DNA from: Halalkalibacter urbisdiaboli
Lineage (GTDB): Bacteria; Bacillota; Bacilli; Bacillales; Bacillaceae_D
Assembly (NCBI RefSeq): GCF_002156385.1
Contig: NZ_MVJM01000002.1
Span: 641,816-705,815 of the forward strand
Length of the DNA: 64,000 nucleotides
Direction of reading: 5' to 3'
Below the pieces are notes generated by a model. It did no database searches, had not been told where the DNA came from, and saw only the letters and a program-made list of their open reading frames with translations. The position numbers and the translations under genes are program-made. This document shows, piece by piece, positions 38,045 to 47,003 of the stretch. Numbering within the stretch: the stretch's first letter is position 1; every line of letters starts with the position of its first letter.

Positions 38045-38059
38045 TGATAATAATTATCA
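38045..38059 (-). promoter_or_regulatory. Perfect Fur box of the iron permease operon
   Basis: TGATAATAATTATCA is an exact match to the 7-1-7 Fur box TGATAATNATTATCA, 23 bases upstream of the start codon of the first gene. Confidence 0.9.
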
Positions 38060-38120
38060 ATCCCATTGTCAATGTCATTTATTTTAGTAAGTCGGTATTT
38101 TCCTAGACAATAGAAAAAAC

Positions 38121-38268
38121 GAGTGCATTGAAAAAGGGAAAAGCACCTTTTTCAGTGCACTCGAAAAACCAACCTTTTTCTATTTACCAATGGCTTTGCT
38201 GTTGCTCGCCCAACTATGAGTAGCACCCATAGTTGGGCTTTTAAAAAATGCAACGGCTTCGCTCATTA
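38121..38268 (-). repeat. Composite structured repeat, copy 3 (diverged)
   Basis: On the minus strand it runs TTAATGAGCGAAGCCGTTGC, an AAAA-rich joint, hairpin GCCCAACTATG/CATAGTTGGGC, GCAACAGCAAAGCCATTGG, and ends with the hairpin AGTGCACTGAAAAAGG/CCTTTTTCAATGCACT (38121-38162). The order of the two hairpins differs from copies 1 and 2. The gene stop codon TAA at 38266 is part of the element start. Confidence 0.75.
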
Positions 38269-39015
38269 ACCCGCCTTTTTTTTCGTTGTTCGTAATCCTG
38301 AATGAGATGAGACTCGTTTCACAGGACGTCTCATTTCATTCCAGATCGCAGGTAAAACCGATGTCATATACGCTTTAAATTTTATAAAAGATTGACCTGT
38401 TGTTCTAACCTGATATTGAATCGGGACTTCCTTCATTCGAAACCCTTTACGAATCAGGTTAAGTGTTAACACCTGTGCATAGTTATAGTCGTGAATAATT
38501 TCAGCATGCTTGAGTGCTTGACGACTAAATGCGCGCATACCAGACTGGCCATCAAAAATCACTTTTCGAAGTAATAACGATTGTACCAAAGTAAAACAAT
38601 AATTACCTAATCGACGATGGAGCTTCATACCATTAATGGTCCCTAAAAACCTCGAGCCCATCGTATAATCTACTTCTCCCGTAAGAATAGGTTCAACAAT
38701 GTCAGGGATTTGCTCAGCTGGATACTCATTATCAGCATCAATCATCACTCCAACATCTGCCCCAAAATCATAACAGCTTTGCAGGCCTTGCCTTACAGCA
38801 GCCCCAAGTCCTTTGTTTGATTCTAAAGAAACAATTCGATCTGCTCCCGCCTCTTTCGCAACAGTAACCGTTCGATCGGTCGAGCCATCGTCAATGACGA
38901 TAACCTCAACTTCAACCTCCTTGTGAAAGTGGCGCGGGACACGCTTTATCACTTGGTCAATTACTTCTTCCTCATTATAAGCTGGTAAGAACACAATCAC
39001 TTTTCGTTTACTCAC
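38266..39015 (-). CDS. Family 2 glycosyltransferase (polyprenyl-phosphate sugar synthase like)
   Basis: The 249-residue soluble GT-A enzyme resembles dolichol/undecaprenyl-phosphate glycosyl synthases: VIVFLPAYNEEEVIDQVI, nucleotide-binding DDGSTDRTV, DXD-like MIDADNEYPAEQI, and the acceptor loop GMKLHRRLGNY and DGQSGMRAFSRQAL. It lacks the C-terminal membrane helices of GtrB. It would load a sugar on a lipid carrier or start a surface glycan. It starts with GTG 39015 after GGGAGGGG and overlaps the preceding gene by eight bases as the last gene of a four-gene operon. Confidence 0.88.
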   Translation of the reverse strand: MSKRKVIVFLPAYNEEEVIDQVIKRVPRHFHKEVEVEVIVIDDGSTDRTVTVAKEAGADRIVSLESNKGLGAAVRQGLQSCYDFGADVGVMIDADNEYPAEQIPDIVEPILTGEVDYTMGSRFLGTINGMKLHRRLGNYCFTLVQSLLLRKVIFDGQSGMRAFSRQALKHAEIIHDYNYAQVLTLNLIRKGFRMKEVPIQYQVRTTGQSFIKFKAYMTSVLPAIWNEMRRPVKRVSSHSGLRTTKKKAG

Positions 39016-40459
39016 GTCGCCCCCCCTCCCTTATGGCTTCTTTTAAGACTGGGCCTCGACTATGACTCGGAATTGGCGCCCCCATCAAAAAGGCAATCGT
39101 CGGCGCCATTGAAACGAGACTTCGTTTTTCCTGAACCTTCACACCTTTTTTAATATGTGGTCCAACCATGAAGAAAGGTACGAAGCGCTCTCCTTCATCC
39201 AAATGTCCATGTCCACCAATTCCATCAGCTTGTCCGTGGTCTGCACAAATCATTAATGTCGTATTTTTCATTTTCCCATCATTCTCTAAATACTCGACGA
39301 ACTCTTTTACGAGCGCATCGGCTTCCTCAATTTTTTCAAGATACTCATCATATAAAACGCCACGGCTATGACCAATTTGATCTGTACCAATGAGCTGAAC
39401 AATAAATAAATCTGGATCCTTTTCATCCATTATTCTTTTCGCCTTATCAATGATGTTCCGATCGGCTTTATCCTTATGCATAACAGCTGTAACAGTATCA
39501 ACATCATCACCAAATGAGTCAACTAGATGCGCGATCCCGAGCATCCTTCCTATTTTTCCAATTTTACGAAGCGAATCAAAAATACTTTCAACCTTTAACC
39601 CGAGCTTCCATACCATATTTGATGTAATTCCATGCTCAAACGGATACGTTCCTGTAAACATTGATGAGAAACAAACAACTGTACGAGCTGGATAGACGGT
39701 TTCCATATTCATATATTCAGTACCAGTCTCTTTTAGCTTGTCTAGAAAAGGCGTATTCGCTTCATAAAAGCGCTCCTTTCTCATCCCATCAATGACGATA
39801 ACTACAACACGCTCGCTCATTGCTGTTTGCTCGGAACGGTTCGTATATTCTTTATATGCTCTCGGCTTCCAATCGAATAAATAGCGATGCAGGATGTAGG
39901 CTAGTACGAAAATACCGACGAAAAATCCGCCATAAGATTGTAACGGTAGCCTCTCTCCTTGGACGATAGCACTAAGCAACAGCTCCCAAACCGATACGAG
40001 TAAAAGCACTTTTGGTAGCTGCTCCTGGGCATTTCCACTTGTCGAATCACTATTTTTCAAAACTAGCTTCCAAAACCTCGTAAAGTTTAACCATGACGTT
40101 CCAATTCTCAAATGATAATAAAGCGTTCCCCAGAAAAATACGGTAAAGAAAAAGTACAAACCAATCACTAATAACCATAATGAAAGCGGTGGCTGCTGCC
40201 AAATAAACAAATAGCCAATGACTGGAATCCAAAGATAGTTACGTAGGAAAAGGGGAAAGTCATAACAAAAATACAAAATAAAAAGAGGTAGCGTCATAAG
40301 CCAGCTTAAAAAAAACGGAAGAAGCTGACCTGAAAACAACGATTCAACATGATAAATCGCCATCGTTCCGAAAACAAAAATCGGGGTGAATGGCTTTCCC
40401 TCATTTAATAAATTCCAGCATCGCGCTGCAACTTTTTCAAATTTAGATGCGCTTTTCAT
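39008..40459 (-). CDS. Membrane phosphodiesterase / alkaline-phosphatase-superfamily protein
   Basis: Residues ~20-200 hold about five membrane helices; the rest is an alkaline-phosphatase-fold hydrolase of the type I phosphodiesterase (NPP) branch: metal aspartate in VVIVIDGMRKERF, the nucleophilic threonine in YPARTVVCFSSMFTGTYPFEHG, QLIGTDQIGHSRG, and ADHGQADGIGGHGHL. It should cleave a phosphodiester or transfer a phosphoalcohol at the membrane surface. The ATG follows AAAGGAGT. It overlaps both neighbours. In this setting a role in processing lipid-linked glycan or glycolipid head groups is likely but inferred. Confidence 0.85.
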   Translation of the reverse strand: MKSASKFEKVAARCWNLLNEGKPFTPIFVFGTMAIYHVESLFSGQLLPFFLSWLMTLPLFILYFCYDFPLFLRNYLWIPVIGYLFIWQQPPLSLWLLVIGLYFFFTVFFWGTLYYHLRIGTSWLNFTRFWKLVLKNSDSTSGNAQEQLPKVLLLVSVWELLLSAIVQGERLPLQSYGGFFVGIFVLAYILHRYLFDWKPRAYKEYTNRSEQTAMSERVVVIVIDGMRKERFYEANTPFLDKLKETGTEYMNMETVYPARTVVCFSSMFTGTYPFEHGITSNMVWKLGLKVESIFDSLRKIGKIGRMLGIAHLVDSFGDDVDTVTAVMHKDKADRNIIDKAKRIMDEKDPDLFIVQLIGTDQIGHSRGVLYDEYLEKIEEADALVKEFVEYLENDGKMKNTTLMICADHGQADGIGGHGHLDEGERFVPFFMVGPHIKKGVKVQEKRSLVSMAPTIAFLMGAPIPSHSRGPVLKEAIREGGRRE

Positions 40460-41387
40460 TCTTTTTCACTCCTTTCAATTGAACCCATTTTTTCATTTGA
40501 GCCATCGTCAACGGGTACCGAAAATAGACATACAGTCCAACTAAATAAGAAAACATAAATTTTAGTGCATGGCTATATAGTGCCAGCATAAGTCCTTCTT
40601 TCGCATCAATCTGTAAGAAGGTCAACATATAGGTCATAATTGCTTCATACGTCGTAATCCCACCAGGTGTAAATTGAAACGTTTGCCCGATAATCGTAAC
40701 ACTATTGACCCAAATCGCCCCAATCGCTGGGAGTGGTTCAAATACAATCATAGCGACCCCAAATAGCACAGCACCTTCAAGAATCCAGCTTAACAAGACG
40801 AATGAAAAAATAACGAGCCCATTCAAATTTGAAAAAGCATGCATCAATAACTTTACGTTTCTCTTAAAGAAGTGGGGAAACAAAAACCTGACTAATATAA
40901 CAGAGCCCACTCCAAATAAGAGCAGGATAAAATAAAAATAGAAAGGAATCGATACAACCGGCTGGTAATATAGCATGCCTAAGCCCGCGATCATCGCTAA
41001 GCAAATAATATCTAGCATCCGAAGGACCACAACAGAATGAAAGGATTGCTCCGTTGTAATCGTCTCCCGATTTGATAAAACCATTGCCCTTACGACGTCA
41101 CCTACTTTTAGAGGAAGAAGATGATTAATAAATAAACTATAAAAAATTCCATATAGACTACTAGTTAAAGAGATATTCCCTCTAAAATAAAGCTTCCATG
41201 CGTAAGCCTTCAATAAAAACGAAAGATAATAGGCTAAAAAAATCACCATAATGCTAATCGGGGTACGAAATAGCTCTAGACCAATTCGGATAAAGGTTGT
41301 CCATTCAAAAGCGGTCAACACTAAATAAATAAAAACAAGAAAAATAACGAAGCGAATAAACCATTTCCCTAGCTTAATAACGTTCAT
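40443..41387 (-). CDS. UPF0104 / LPG-synthase-TM-like membrane protein
   Basis: The 314-residue protein has eight hydrophobic helices and the family signature NHLLPLKVGDVVRAMVLSNRETITTEQS (the R-x-x-D/E-containing loop) and PGGITTYEAIMTYMLTF. The family includes the flippase half of MprF and archaeal AglD-type proteins, so lipid or lipid-linked sugar flipping is a fair guess. ATG 41387 lies inside the epimerase gene (14-base overlap) with only a weak Shine-Dalgarno sequence, suggesting coupled translation; the frame opens ten codons earlier. Confidence 0.85.
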   Translation of the reverse strand: MNVIKLGKWFIRFVIFLVFIYLVLTAFEWTTFIRIGLELFRTPISIMVIFLAYYLSFLLKAYAWKLYFRGNISLTSSLYGIFYSLFINHLLPLKVGDVVRAMVLSNRETITTEQSFHSVVVLRMLDIICLAMIAGLGMLYYQPVVSIPFYFYFILLLFGVGSVILVRFLFPHFFKRNVKLLMHAFSNLNGLVIFSFVLLSWILEGAVLFGVAMIVFEPLPAIGAIWVNSVTIIGQTFQFTPGGITTYEAIMTYMLTFLQIDAKEGLMLALYSHALKFMFSYLVGLYVYFRYPLTMAQMKKWVQLKGVKKNEKRI

Positions 41388-42324
41388 ACTGCTTCGCCCA
41401 CTCAACCGTTCTCGCAATCCCCTCTTGAAAAGAGATTTTAGGTGTATAGCCTAATAACGCTTTACTTTTTGACAAATCCGACCAGGTTGAATAGACATCA
41501 CCTACTCGTCGCTCTAACACGTCGGTTACAAGATGAGGAAAATGCTTCGCCAATTCACGAAGAAGCTCGTCCATTGAAACGGGATGACCGTGACCGAGGT
41601 TGAAAATGGTTTGATCACCGTGATAGTGTAACGTTTTGTCAATTCCGTCAATGATATCGTCAATGTACGTATAGTCACGCGCATTGTTCATATCAAAAAT
41701 CGGCAGCGTCTCACCGTTCATTAACTTCCTAATAAACGTGCCGATTGCCATATCCGGTCGCCCCCAAGGTCCGTATACTGTAAAAAAGCGTAATATGGCG
41801 ATTTCCATATGATATAAATGCTTGTATACGTGACAAAAAGACTCCGCACTATATTTAGAAGCCGCATAAGGTGAGATGACTTCACTGTTTGCCATTTCTT
41901 CACTAACTCGTCCTTGCATCCCTTTATTCCCATATACAGACGAGGAAGAAGCAAAGATAAACTTTTTAACATTCGCCTTCCCACTTGCCTCTAAAATATT
42001 TATCGTTGCTTTTATATCATAATCTACATACTCAAGAGGGTGGCTGATTGAATAGGCTACTCCAGGAAGCGCAGCTAAATGAACAACAGCATCAGGCTTT
42101 ATCTTTTCCAGTAACTCTTCTGTTGCTTTCTTTTCAAGCAAATTAATCTGATGAAATGTAAAATCACCAGCCTTTTTTATATCCTTTAAATGCTGTAATT
42201 TCCGTTCTGGCGTGTAATAATCATGCAAGCAATCAATAATAAAAATCTCGTGGTCTTCACGAATCCACCTTTTTGCAAGATGGCCCCCAATGAACCCAGC
42301 TCCCCCTGTAATGACGATTCTCAA
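41374..42324 (-). CDS. NAD-dependent sugar-nucleotide epimerase (extended SDR, UDP-glucuronate/UDP-glucose 4-epimerase-like)
   Basis: A Rossmann GxxGxxG motif at the N terminus (ITGGAGFIGGHL), active site serine in FASSSSVYG and YxxxK in YAASKYSAE, and RFFTVYGPWGRPDMAI, the pattern of GalE / UDP-glucuronate 4-epimerase-like enzymes. It would supply a UDP-sugar for the operon glycan. The frame opens at 42396, but AGGAGGGG followed by two TTG codons (42327 and 42324) sets the start; the second gives the usual MRIVITGG N terminus. It is the first gene of the four-gene operon. Confidence 0.9.
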   Translation of the reverse strand: MRIVITGGAGFIGGHLAKRWIREDHEIFIIDCLHDYYTPERKLQHLKDIKKAGDFTFHQINLLEKKATEELLEKIKPDAVVHLAALPGVAYSISHPLEYVDYDIKATINILEASGKANVKKFIFASSSSVYGNKGMQGRVSEEMANSEVISPYAASKYSAESFCHVYKHLYHMEIAILRFFTVYGPWGRPDMAIGTFIRKLMNGETLPIFDMNNARDYTYIDDIIDGIDKTLHYHGDQTIFNLGHGHPVSMDELLRELAKHFPHLVTDVLERRVGDVYSTWSDLSKSKALLGYTPKISFQEGIARTVEWAKQYERY

Positions 42325-42451
42325 CAAGCTCCCCTCCTCCGCACAAAGTACGTATATTTTAACACCAAGGATCTTTGATTTAAAGTACTGTTCCATTAAT
42401 TAAACGATGGTAAATTAAGCTTACGTGAGAAACACGTTAATAAACAAACAA

Positions 42452-42472
42452 AAAGCCGCATTACGCGGCTTT
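42452..42472 (-). terminator. Terminator of the Fur-controlled lipoprotein gene
   Basis: AAAGCCGC and GCGGCTTT form a perfect 8-bp stem with a 5-base loop and a T-rich tract (TTTTTGTTTGTTT) after it on the minus strand. It starts seven bases past the lipoprotein stop. Confidence 0.85.
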
Positions 42473-42478
42473 CATCTA

Positions 42479-43699
42479 TTATAGTTCATTAACTACAGCC
42501 AATACTGCTTCACTTAATGTTTTTGCTTCTTCTGCGTTTTCTTCAGAAATTGCTTTAAACCATGCTTCAGCATTTTCAAATGTTTCAGCTGCCTTCTCTT
42601 CACCTAGAGCCTTCACTAATTCAATTTCGATCATTTTTAAGAACATATTACCTTCAAGTGATTGTACGCGTGCATCTGTCACATTTCCTTCTTCTAAAGA
42701 AACAGGTGCTTTTTCATGGTAACCACTTACTTTTCCAACGATGGCTTTCACAAATAAACTACTTACTTCTTCAGGGTCAATATCAACAGCATTCGTTTGA
42801 TCTAGAGCGAAAATCGTATCAAGCTTTGTTGCAGCTTCTTCGTCGCCACCAGACAATGAACCTTTAATTGCTTGATAGAATCCAAATGCTTCAGCTTGCA
42901 TATTTTGAAGATCTAGCTCTTCTTTACCTTCCTCTACAGCTGTAGCAATTTTTTCAGCGTATGAATTAGAAGCCAAATAGTAGCTACGGTAGATTGACTT
43001 ATCTGTAAGTTGTACAAATACTTTAAATTCGTCTGTATTTCCAGCGTTTAGTGCTTCTTCTTGTGCAGCAAGACCAGCGTTAATATTTTCTTCTAAACTA
43101 GCGCCACCACTTAGTTCATAATAGCCATCACGCTTCACAGCAGTAGGAATAAATAGCTCAGTAGAAAGATATTTAATTTGTTCAAATGCTTCCTTCGCCG
43201 CATCAGCATTTCCTTCTTCTAGTGCTGTTGCAGTCTCTTTCTGTAAGCCTTTTTGTACTTGGTAGAAGTATGATTGTGTCGTTTTATCAACTAATTGCTT
43301 TGCGATAATTCCTTCAATTTCACCATTTTTACCGCCTTCAATTGCCGCTTGAATCATTTGATCAAGATCACCAGAAACTGTATTCACAGCTGATTGTAGG
43401 TCGTTTGTATATGTTGTCGATGCTAACTCCCAATCAACCTCTTGACCTTCGCTAGCTTTAGCAAGCTCTTCTGTAATAGCTTTATAAGCTTGTAATTGTG
43501 TTGCAGCAGCTGATTCTTCTACATTAAATTCTTCTGCTCCTTCTGTTTCCTCTGAAGAAACCTCAGTTTCAGCTTCTGCTGTTTCTTCAACTGGAGCTTC
43601 TTCAGTCGTTGCGTCAGAATCAGTAGATGAGCACCCTACTAAAACAGCTCCAGCAATTACTGCTCCAGCTAACATACGTGTTAATTCACTCTTTTTCAT
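42479..43699 (-). CDS. Iron-regulated secreted lipoprotein of unknown function
   Basis: A lipoprotein signal (VIAGAVLVGC, cysteine ~23) precedes an acidic low-complexity linker (~24-60, rich in E, A and T) and a ~340-residue all-helical body (QLQAYKAITEELAKASEGQ, TTQSYFYQVQKGLQKE, QEALNAGNTDEFKVFVQLTDKSIYRSYYLAS). The acidic, helical character recalls periplasmic iron-binding proteins that feed FTR1/EfeU, but no HxxE imelysin motif is seen. Two Fur-box-like sites lie upstream, and the FTR1 operon is 5 kb away, so a role in iron capture is a reasonable inference. Single-gene unit. Confidence 0.75.
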   Translation of the reverse strand: MKKSELTRMLAGAVIAGAVLVGCSSTDSDATTEEAPVEETAEAETEVSSEETEGAEEFNVEESAAATQLQAYKAITEELAKASEGQEVDWELASTTYTNDLQSAVNTVSGDLDQMIQAAIEGGKNGEIEGIIAKQLVDKTTQSYFYQVQKGLQKETATALEEGNADAAKEAFEQIKYLSTELFIPTAVKRDGYYELSGGASLEENINAGLAAQEEALNAGNTDEFKVFVQLTDKSIYRSYYLASNSYAEKIATAVEEGKEELDLQNMQAEAFGFYQAIKGSLSGGDEEAATKLDTIFALDQTNAVDIDPEEVSSLFVKAIVGKVSGYHEKAPVSLEEGNVTDARVQSLEGNMFLKMIEIELVKALGEEKAAETFENAEAWFKAISEENAEEAKTLSEAVLAVVNEL

Positions 43700-43745
43700 T
43701 TTTGAATCCCCCTAATTTTACTATGTACATTTTCCTTCATCTAAA

Positions 43746-43794
43746 AGATAATGATTTTCATTTACAACTGTGATTATATCGATAATGATTTTCA
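43746..43794 (-). promoter_or_regulatory. Two Fur-box-like sites upstream of the lipoprotein gene
   Basis: AGATAATGATTTTCA (43746-43760) and CGATAATGATTTTCA (43780-43794) each match 13 of 15 positions of TGATAATNATTATCA. The copies are 34 bases apart, on the same face of the helix, 47 and 81 bases upstream of the start codon. Confidence 0.8.
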
Positions 43795-43932
43795 CTGTCA
43801 ATAATGTTTTTATAATAACTTCAAATCTATTTCATTGCAGTAAAATTTGGACTCTCAAACCAGTAAAAGGAAGCGCTTTAATCAATAAAAATACTGCTAT
43901 TAATATATCTTTTCTAATGTTAAAATCTAATT

Positions 43933-43946
43933 AGAAAGCGTTTTCT
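43933..43946 (+). promoter_or_regulatory. cre-like (CcpA) site upstream of the chemoreceptor
   Basis: AGAAAGCGTTTTCT matches 12 of 14 positions of the cre form TGAAAGCGTTTTCA and lies 38 bases before the start codon. A second weaker AAGCGCTTT core is at 43871-43879. Confidence 0.55.
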
Positions 43947-43983
43947 ACTTATATTAAAATACTAAAAAAAGGAAGGTAAATCT

Positions 43984-45720
43984 ATGAAGTTAACAATTAA
44001 AACAAAGCTGACTTTTTTCTCATTACTGCTGCTTACCATTCCCATCATCACGATTGGAATAATAAATTATCAATCCTCCAAAGACGCACTAGACGATTCG
44101 GGAAGAAATGAACTTAAAACATCCATTCGAATGTCGATCGAATTGATTGAATCTTTAGATAAATTGGTACAAACTGGTGAAATCTCCTTAGAGGATGCAC
44201 AAGAAATAGCCAAAAGCCAATTACTCGGCCCAAAAGCCGCTGATGGTAGTCGTCCTATTAATGAAAACATTAAAATTGGCGAAAGTGGGTATCCTTTTGT
44301 TATCGATGAAGAAGGTCTTTTACTCGCTCACCCATCATCAGAAGGAAATAATATTTGGGATTCCGAAGATCCGAATGGTGTAAAGGTTGGGAAATCTATC
44401 GTTGAAGCTGCACTTAATGGAGATGGATACTCCTACTACAAATGGCCATTACCTTCTGATCCTGATACAATCGCACTCAAGGTTACCTATGCAGAAGTCG
44501 ACCCTTATTGGGGCTGGATTCTTAGCTATGGTACCTACATGCAAGATTTCAATTCAAAAGCTGATGAAATCTTTACAGAGATTCTAGTAATCTTAGGATT
44601 ATCCCTTATAGTCGGAATTGGTGTGACCTTACTCTTTGCAAAAAAATTAGCAGACCCAATCACGAAACTTTCCCTTCAAGTAAAGGAAGTGGCAAATGGA
44701 AACTTAACTGTTAAACCATTAGAAATAACGACAAAGGATGAGGTTGGAAAACTTACACAAGACTTTAATACGATGACCTCAACTTTAAGAAGCACAATGG
44801 AGAAGGTTTCCGCATCAGCACAACAAGTTGCCGCAACTTCTGAGGAGTTAAATAGTGGTGCTGAAGAAAATAGTAAGACAATTGAACATATTACAAATGC
44901 AATCCAGGAAGTAGCAGCCGGGACAGAACAACAATCTGAAAGCTTTAAGAACTCTGTCCAATTTGTAAATCGAATTTCAGAAGATACACATGTTATTTCA
45001 CAACAGGCAAACATCGTTTTTGAAGCCTCAAAACAGGCCTCATTGTCATCAGATAAAGGTGAAGATATTATTACACAGCTCATTTCGCAAATGGATCATA
45101 TAACTGATAGCACACGCGATATTAGCAGTATTATTAATGAACTAAATACTAAGTCACTTGAAATTGGCAAGATCATTTCACTAATCACCGCTATATCTGA
45201 TCAAACAAATTTACTTGCCTTAAACGCTGCGATTGAAGCCGCACGCGCTGGAGATCACGGTAAGGGATTCGCAGTCGTTGCTGAGGAAGTTCGCAAACTT
45301 GCAGAGCAATCGAATGATTCTGCATTACAAATTCAAAACCTAATTAAAGAAATTCAAGAAAAAACAGACACTGCTGTTGATTCAATGAAAAATGGAGAAT
45401 TGACCGTTTCTGAAGGAAAAAATTTAGTCGATCAAGCCGGTACTTCATTTAAAGATATCTCATTATCGGTTGATGAAGTTTCCAAACGGATGGTAGAAGT
45501 CACAGATTCTGTTGAAAAAATTAACGATGAAATGACTCGATTAAAGCATTCAATGAATGACATGAACGATATTTCAGAACAAAATTCTGGTTATTCTCAA
45601 AATGTAGCTGCTTCCATCGAACAGCAAAATGCCTCTACCCAAGAGGTTACTGCATTTAGTGAAACACTTGCAAAAATGGCAGAGGAACTTGCAAATACAG
45701 TAAAGCAATTTAAGATATAA
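43984..45720 (+). CDS. Transmembrane methyl-accepting chemotaxis protein with single Cache domain
   Basis: The 578-residue receptor has a first helix (~8-30), an extracellular single-Cache (sCache_2-like) domain with [41 protein letters not shown] and [17 protein letters not shown], a second helix (~195-215), HAMP (~216-270) and a full signalling domain with tip [21 protein letters not shown]. The sCache_2 fold binds small organic acids in known receptors; the ligand here is unknown. It starts at ATG after AAGGAAGGT. A cre-like site suggests carbon catabolite control. The C-terminal tail (TVKQFKI) matches the receptor remnant at 1636. Confidence 0.95.
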   Translation: MKLTIKTKLTFFSLLLLTIPIITIGIINYQSSKDALDDSGRNELKTSIRMSIELIESLDKLVQTGEISLEDAQEIAKSQLLGPKAADGSRPINENIKIGESGYPFVIDEEGLLLAHPSSEGNNIWDSEDPNGVKVGKSIVEAALNGDGYSYYKWPLPSDPDTIALKVTYAEVDPYWGWILSYGTYMQDFNSKADEIFTEILVILGLSLIVGIGVTLLFAKKLADPITKLSLQVKEVANGNLTVKPLEITTKDEVGKLTQDFNTMTSTLRSTMEKVSASAQQVAATSEELNSGAEENSKTIEHITNAIQEVAAGTEQQSESFKNSVQFVNRISEDTHVISQQANIVFEASKQASLSSDKGEDIITQLISQMDHITDSTRDISSIINELNTKSLEIGKIISLITAISDQTNLLALNAAIEAARAGDHGKGFAVVAEEVRKLAEQSNDSALQIQNLIKEIQEKTDTAVDSMKNGELTVSEGKNLVDQAGTSFKDISLSVDEVSKRMVEVTDSVEKINDEMTRLKHSMNDMNDISEQNSGYSQNVAASIEQQNASTQEVTAFSETLAKMAEELANTVKQFKI

Positions 45721-45778
45721 TTCATTACCTTGTGAACAAACCTTGACCAATGAGGTTAATAATTGATGTCATATTCCA

Positions 45779-45830
45779 GGGAGTGCCCAAAAAGGATTGT
45801 TTCTAACCTTTTTTGGAGCACTCCCTTTCT
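45779..45830. terminator. Terminator after the chemoreceptor (second hairpin family)
   Basis: GGGAGTGCCCAAAAAGG (45779-45795) and CCTTTTTGGAGCACTCCC (45807-45824) form a ~17-bp stem, followed by TTTCTTTTT on the plus strand. Confidence 0.85.
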
Positions 45831-45946
45831 TTTTACACACCATTTAAAAATACCTATTGACTTCAACTCTGTCTGTTATAATACAATTTTGACAAGAGGC
45901 CACGGTTCTGCTCTTATAATGAACCCCTGTGGTGTTGACTAGCTAT

Positions 45947-46270
45947 TCATTCAGCATCCTCTTCCATAAGGTGTTTAAGCATCGAAATCTTGTTGTCCCA
46001 AAACTGTTCATAAAAGGAAAGCCAATTCTTTACTTCTAATAATGCCTCTGGTTGAAGTGTATAACGTTTTTCTTTCCCTACTTTCTCTACACTCACAAGA
46101 TGTGTTTCCGAGAGAATACGCAAATGCTTAGAAACGGCCGTACGGCTTATTGGAAAGTGGTTACTTAGTAGAGTAATGGATAACTCCTTATCTGCCATGA
46201 TTTTAAGCATTTGACGCCGCGTAGGGTCCGCAATCGCTTGAAAAACATCATGCTTTTGTGCAGCAGACAT
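45947..46270 (-). CDS. ArsR-family transcriptional regulator
   Basis: A ~107-residue winged-helix repressor: VFQAIADPTRRQMLKIMADKELSI, recognition helix region HFPISRTAVSKHLRIL, wing KVGKEKRYTL. No metal-binding cysteine motif is present; this subtype is usually paired with an SRPBCC (AHSA1) protein, as here. The start ATG 46270 overlaps the SRPBCC stop (TGATG); a GTG three bases earlier is the alternative. It probably represses its own operon through the two sites at 46727-46772. Confidence 0.92.
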   Translation of the reverse strand: MSAAQKHDVFQAIADPTRRQMLKIMADKELSITLLSNHFPISRTAVSKHLRILSETHLVSVEKVGKEKRYTLQPEALLEVKNWLSFYEQFWDNKISMLKHLMEEDAE

Positions 46271-46701
46271 CACTGTTCAACCACTTTACGAAGTTTTTCA
46301 TGCACAATTGATTCCCAGCCATTATTCATACGATTTCGAATTTCTGCATTCGTTTGAGATGGCCCAGGGATAAGCGCATCAGGAGCTCCCCAACCAGAGT
46401 GAATCAAAGTAAATTCTGTCTTGTTTCCTAAATCCTTGAGTTCAAATGTTACGTTCCAGCCAAATTCTCCCCACGAAAAAACTAGTCGATTGGGTGGCTC
46501 TAGTTCTAAAACTTTACAGGGGGTCGGCCCAAAAGGTGATTGAATCGTAAATTCATGACCAATCTCTTGTTTGAAATCATTAGGCATAAACCAAGAATCG
46601 ATCCCTTCTGAGGTCGCTACAGCATTCCATACCTTTTCAATCGTTGCATTAAATATTGCATGTTTACGTATTTCTGGTGTAACTGATTTGTTTTCACTCA
46701 T
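46270..46701 (-). CDS. SRPBCC/AHSA1-family protein
   Basis: The 143-residue protein has the START-like helix-grip fold of the AHSA1/CalC branch: FNATIEKVWNAVATSEGIDSWF, the FKQEIGHEFTIQSPFGP segment, VLELEPPNRLVFSWG, TEFTLIHSGWG and the long C-terminal helix (NNGWESIVHEKLRKVVE). Such proteins bind hydrophobic ligands; the physiological role with the ArsR partner is unknown. ATG 46701 is seven bases after TGGAGG; the frame opens seven codons earlier. First gene of a two-gene operon. Confidence 0.92.
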   Translation of the reverse strand: MSENKSVTPEIRKHAIFNATIEKVWNAVATSEGIDSWFMPNDFKQEIGHEFTIQSPFGPTPCKVLELEPPNRLVFSWGEFGWNVTFELKDLGNKTEFTLIHSGWGAPDALIPGPSQTNAEIRNRMNNGWESIVHEKLRKVVEQ

Positions 46702-46726
46702 TACAATTCCTCCAAATATCATATAC

Positions 46727-46777
46727 GAAACCTTTTGGTTGCACGTTAATTATATGAAACCTTTTGGTTGCATGACA
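46727..46777 (-). promoter_or_regulatory. Promoter and duplicated operator of the SRPBCC-ArsR operon
   Basis: On the minus strand TTGTCA and TATAAT (46749-46754) are 18 bases apart. TGCAACCAAAAGGTTTC occurs twice, at 46756-46772 inside that spacer and at 46727-46743 between the -10 element and the gene, 29 bases apart. Each copy has inverted AACC/GGTT arms. Binding of ArsR to both would block initiation and elongation. Confidence 0.8.
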
Positions 46778-46936
46778 ATGAATTCAATGTTTTGTAGTTC
46801 CTATATTAAGCTCACTTTCATGTTTCCTGATGACTTTTTCATCGATAAGCCATTTTTAGTAGAAAATGCTGACATCAAACCACTTATCAATTCACTGATA
46901 AAACTCTTCAAGACTTTACCATAGAATATAGGAAAA

Positions 46937-46976
46937 GGAGGTCTCCCAAAAGATTTGTTTCTAAAGAGACACCCCG
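46937..46976 (-). terminator. Hairpin after the KinB-like kinase
   Basis: GGTGTCTCTTTAG and CTTTTGGGAGACC (minus strand) form an imperfect stem followed by TCCTTTTCC. Weak member of the second hairpin family. Confidence 0.5.
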
Positions 46977-47003
46977 ATGAAATATATATTATTGTACACA
47001 CTA

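Noticed and set aside
42479-43699. EfeO/imelysin assignment for the Fur-controlled lipoprotein
   Set aside because: No conserved imelysin HxxE motif was found, so only an iron-linked lipoprotein is claimed.
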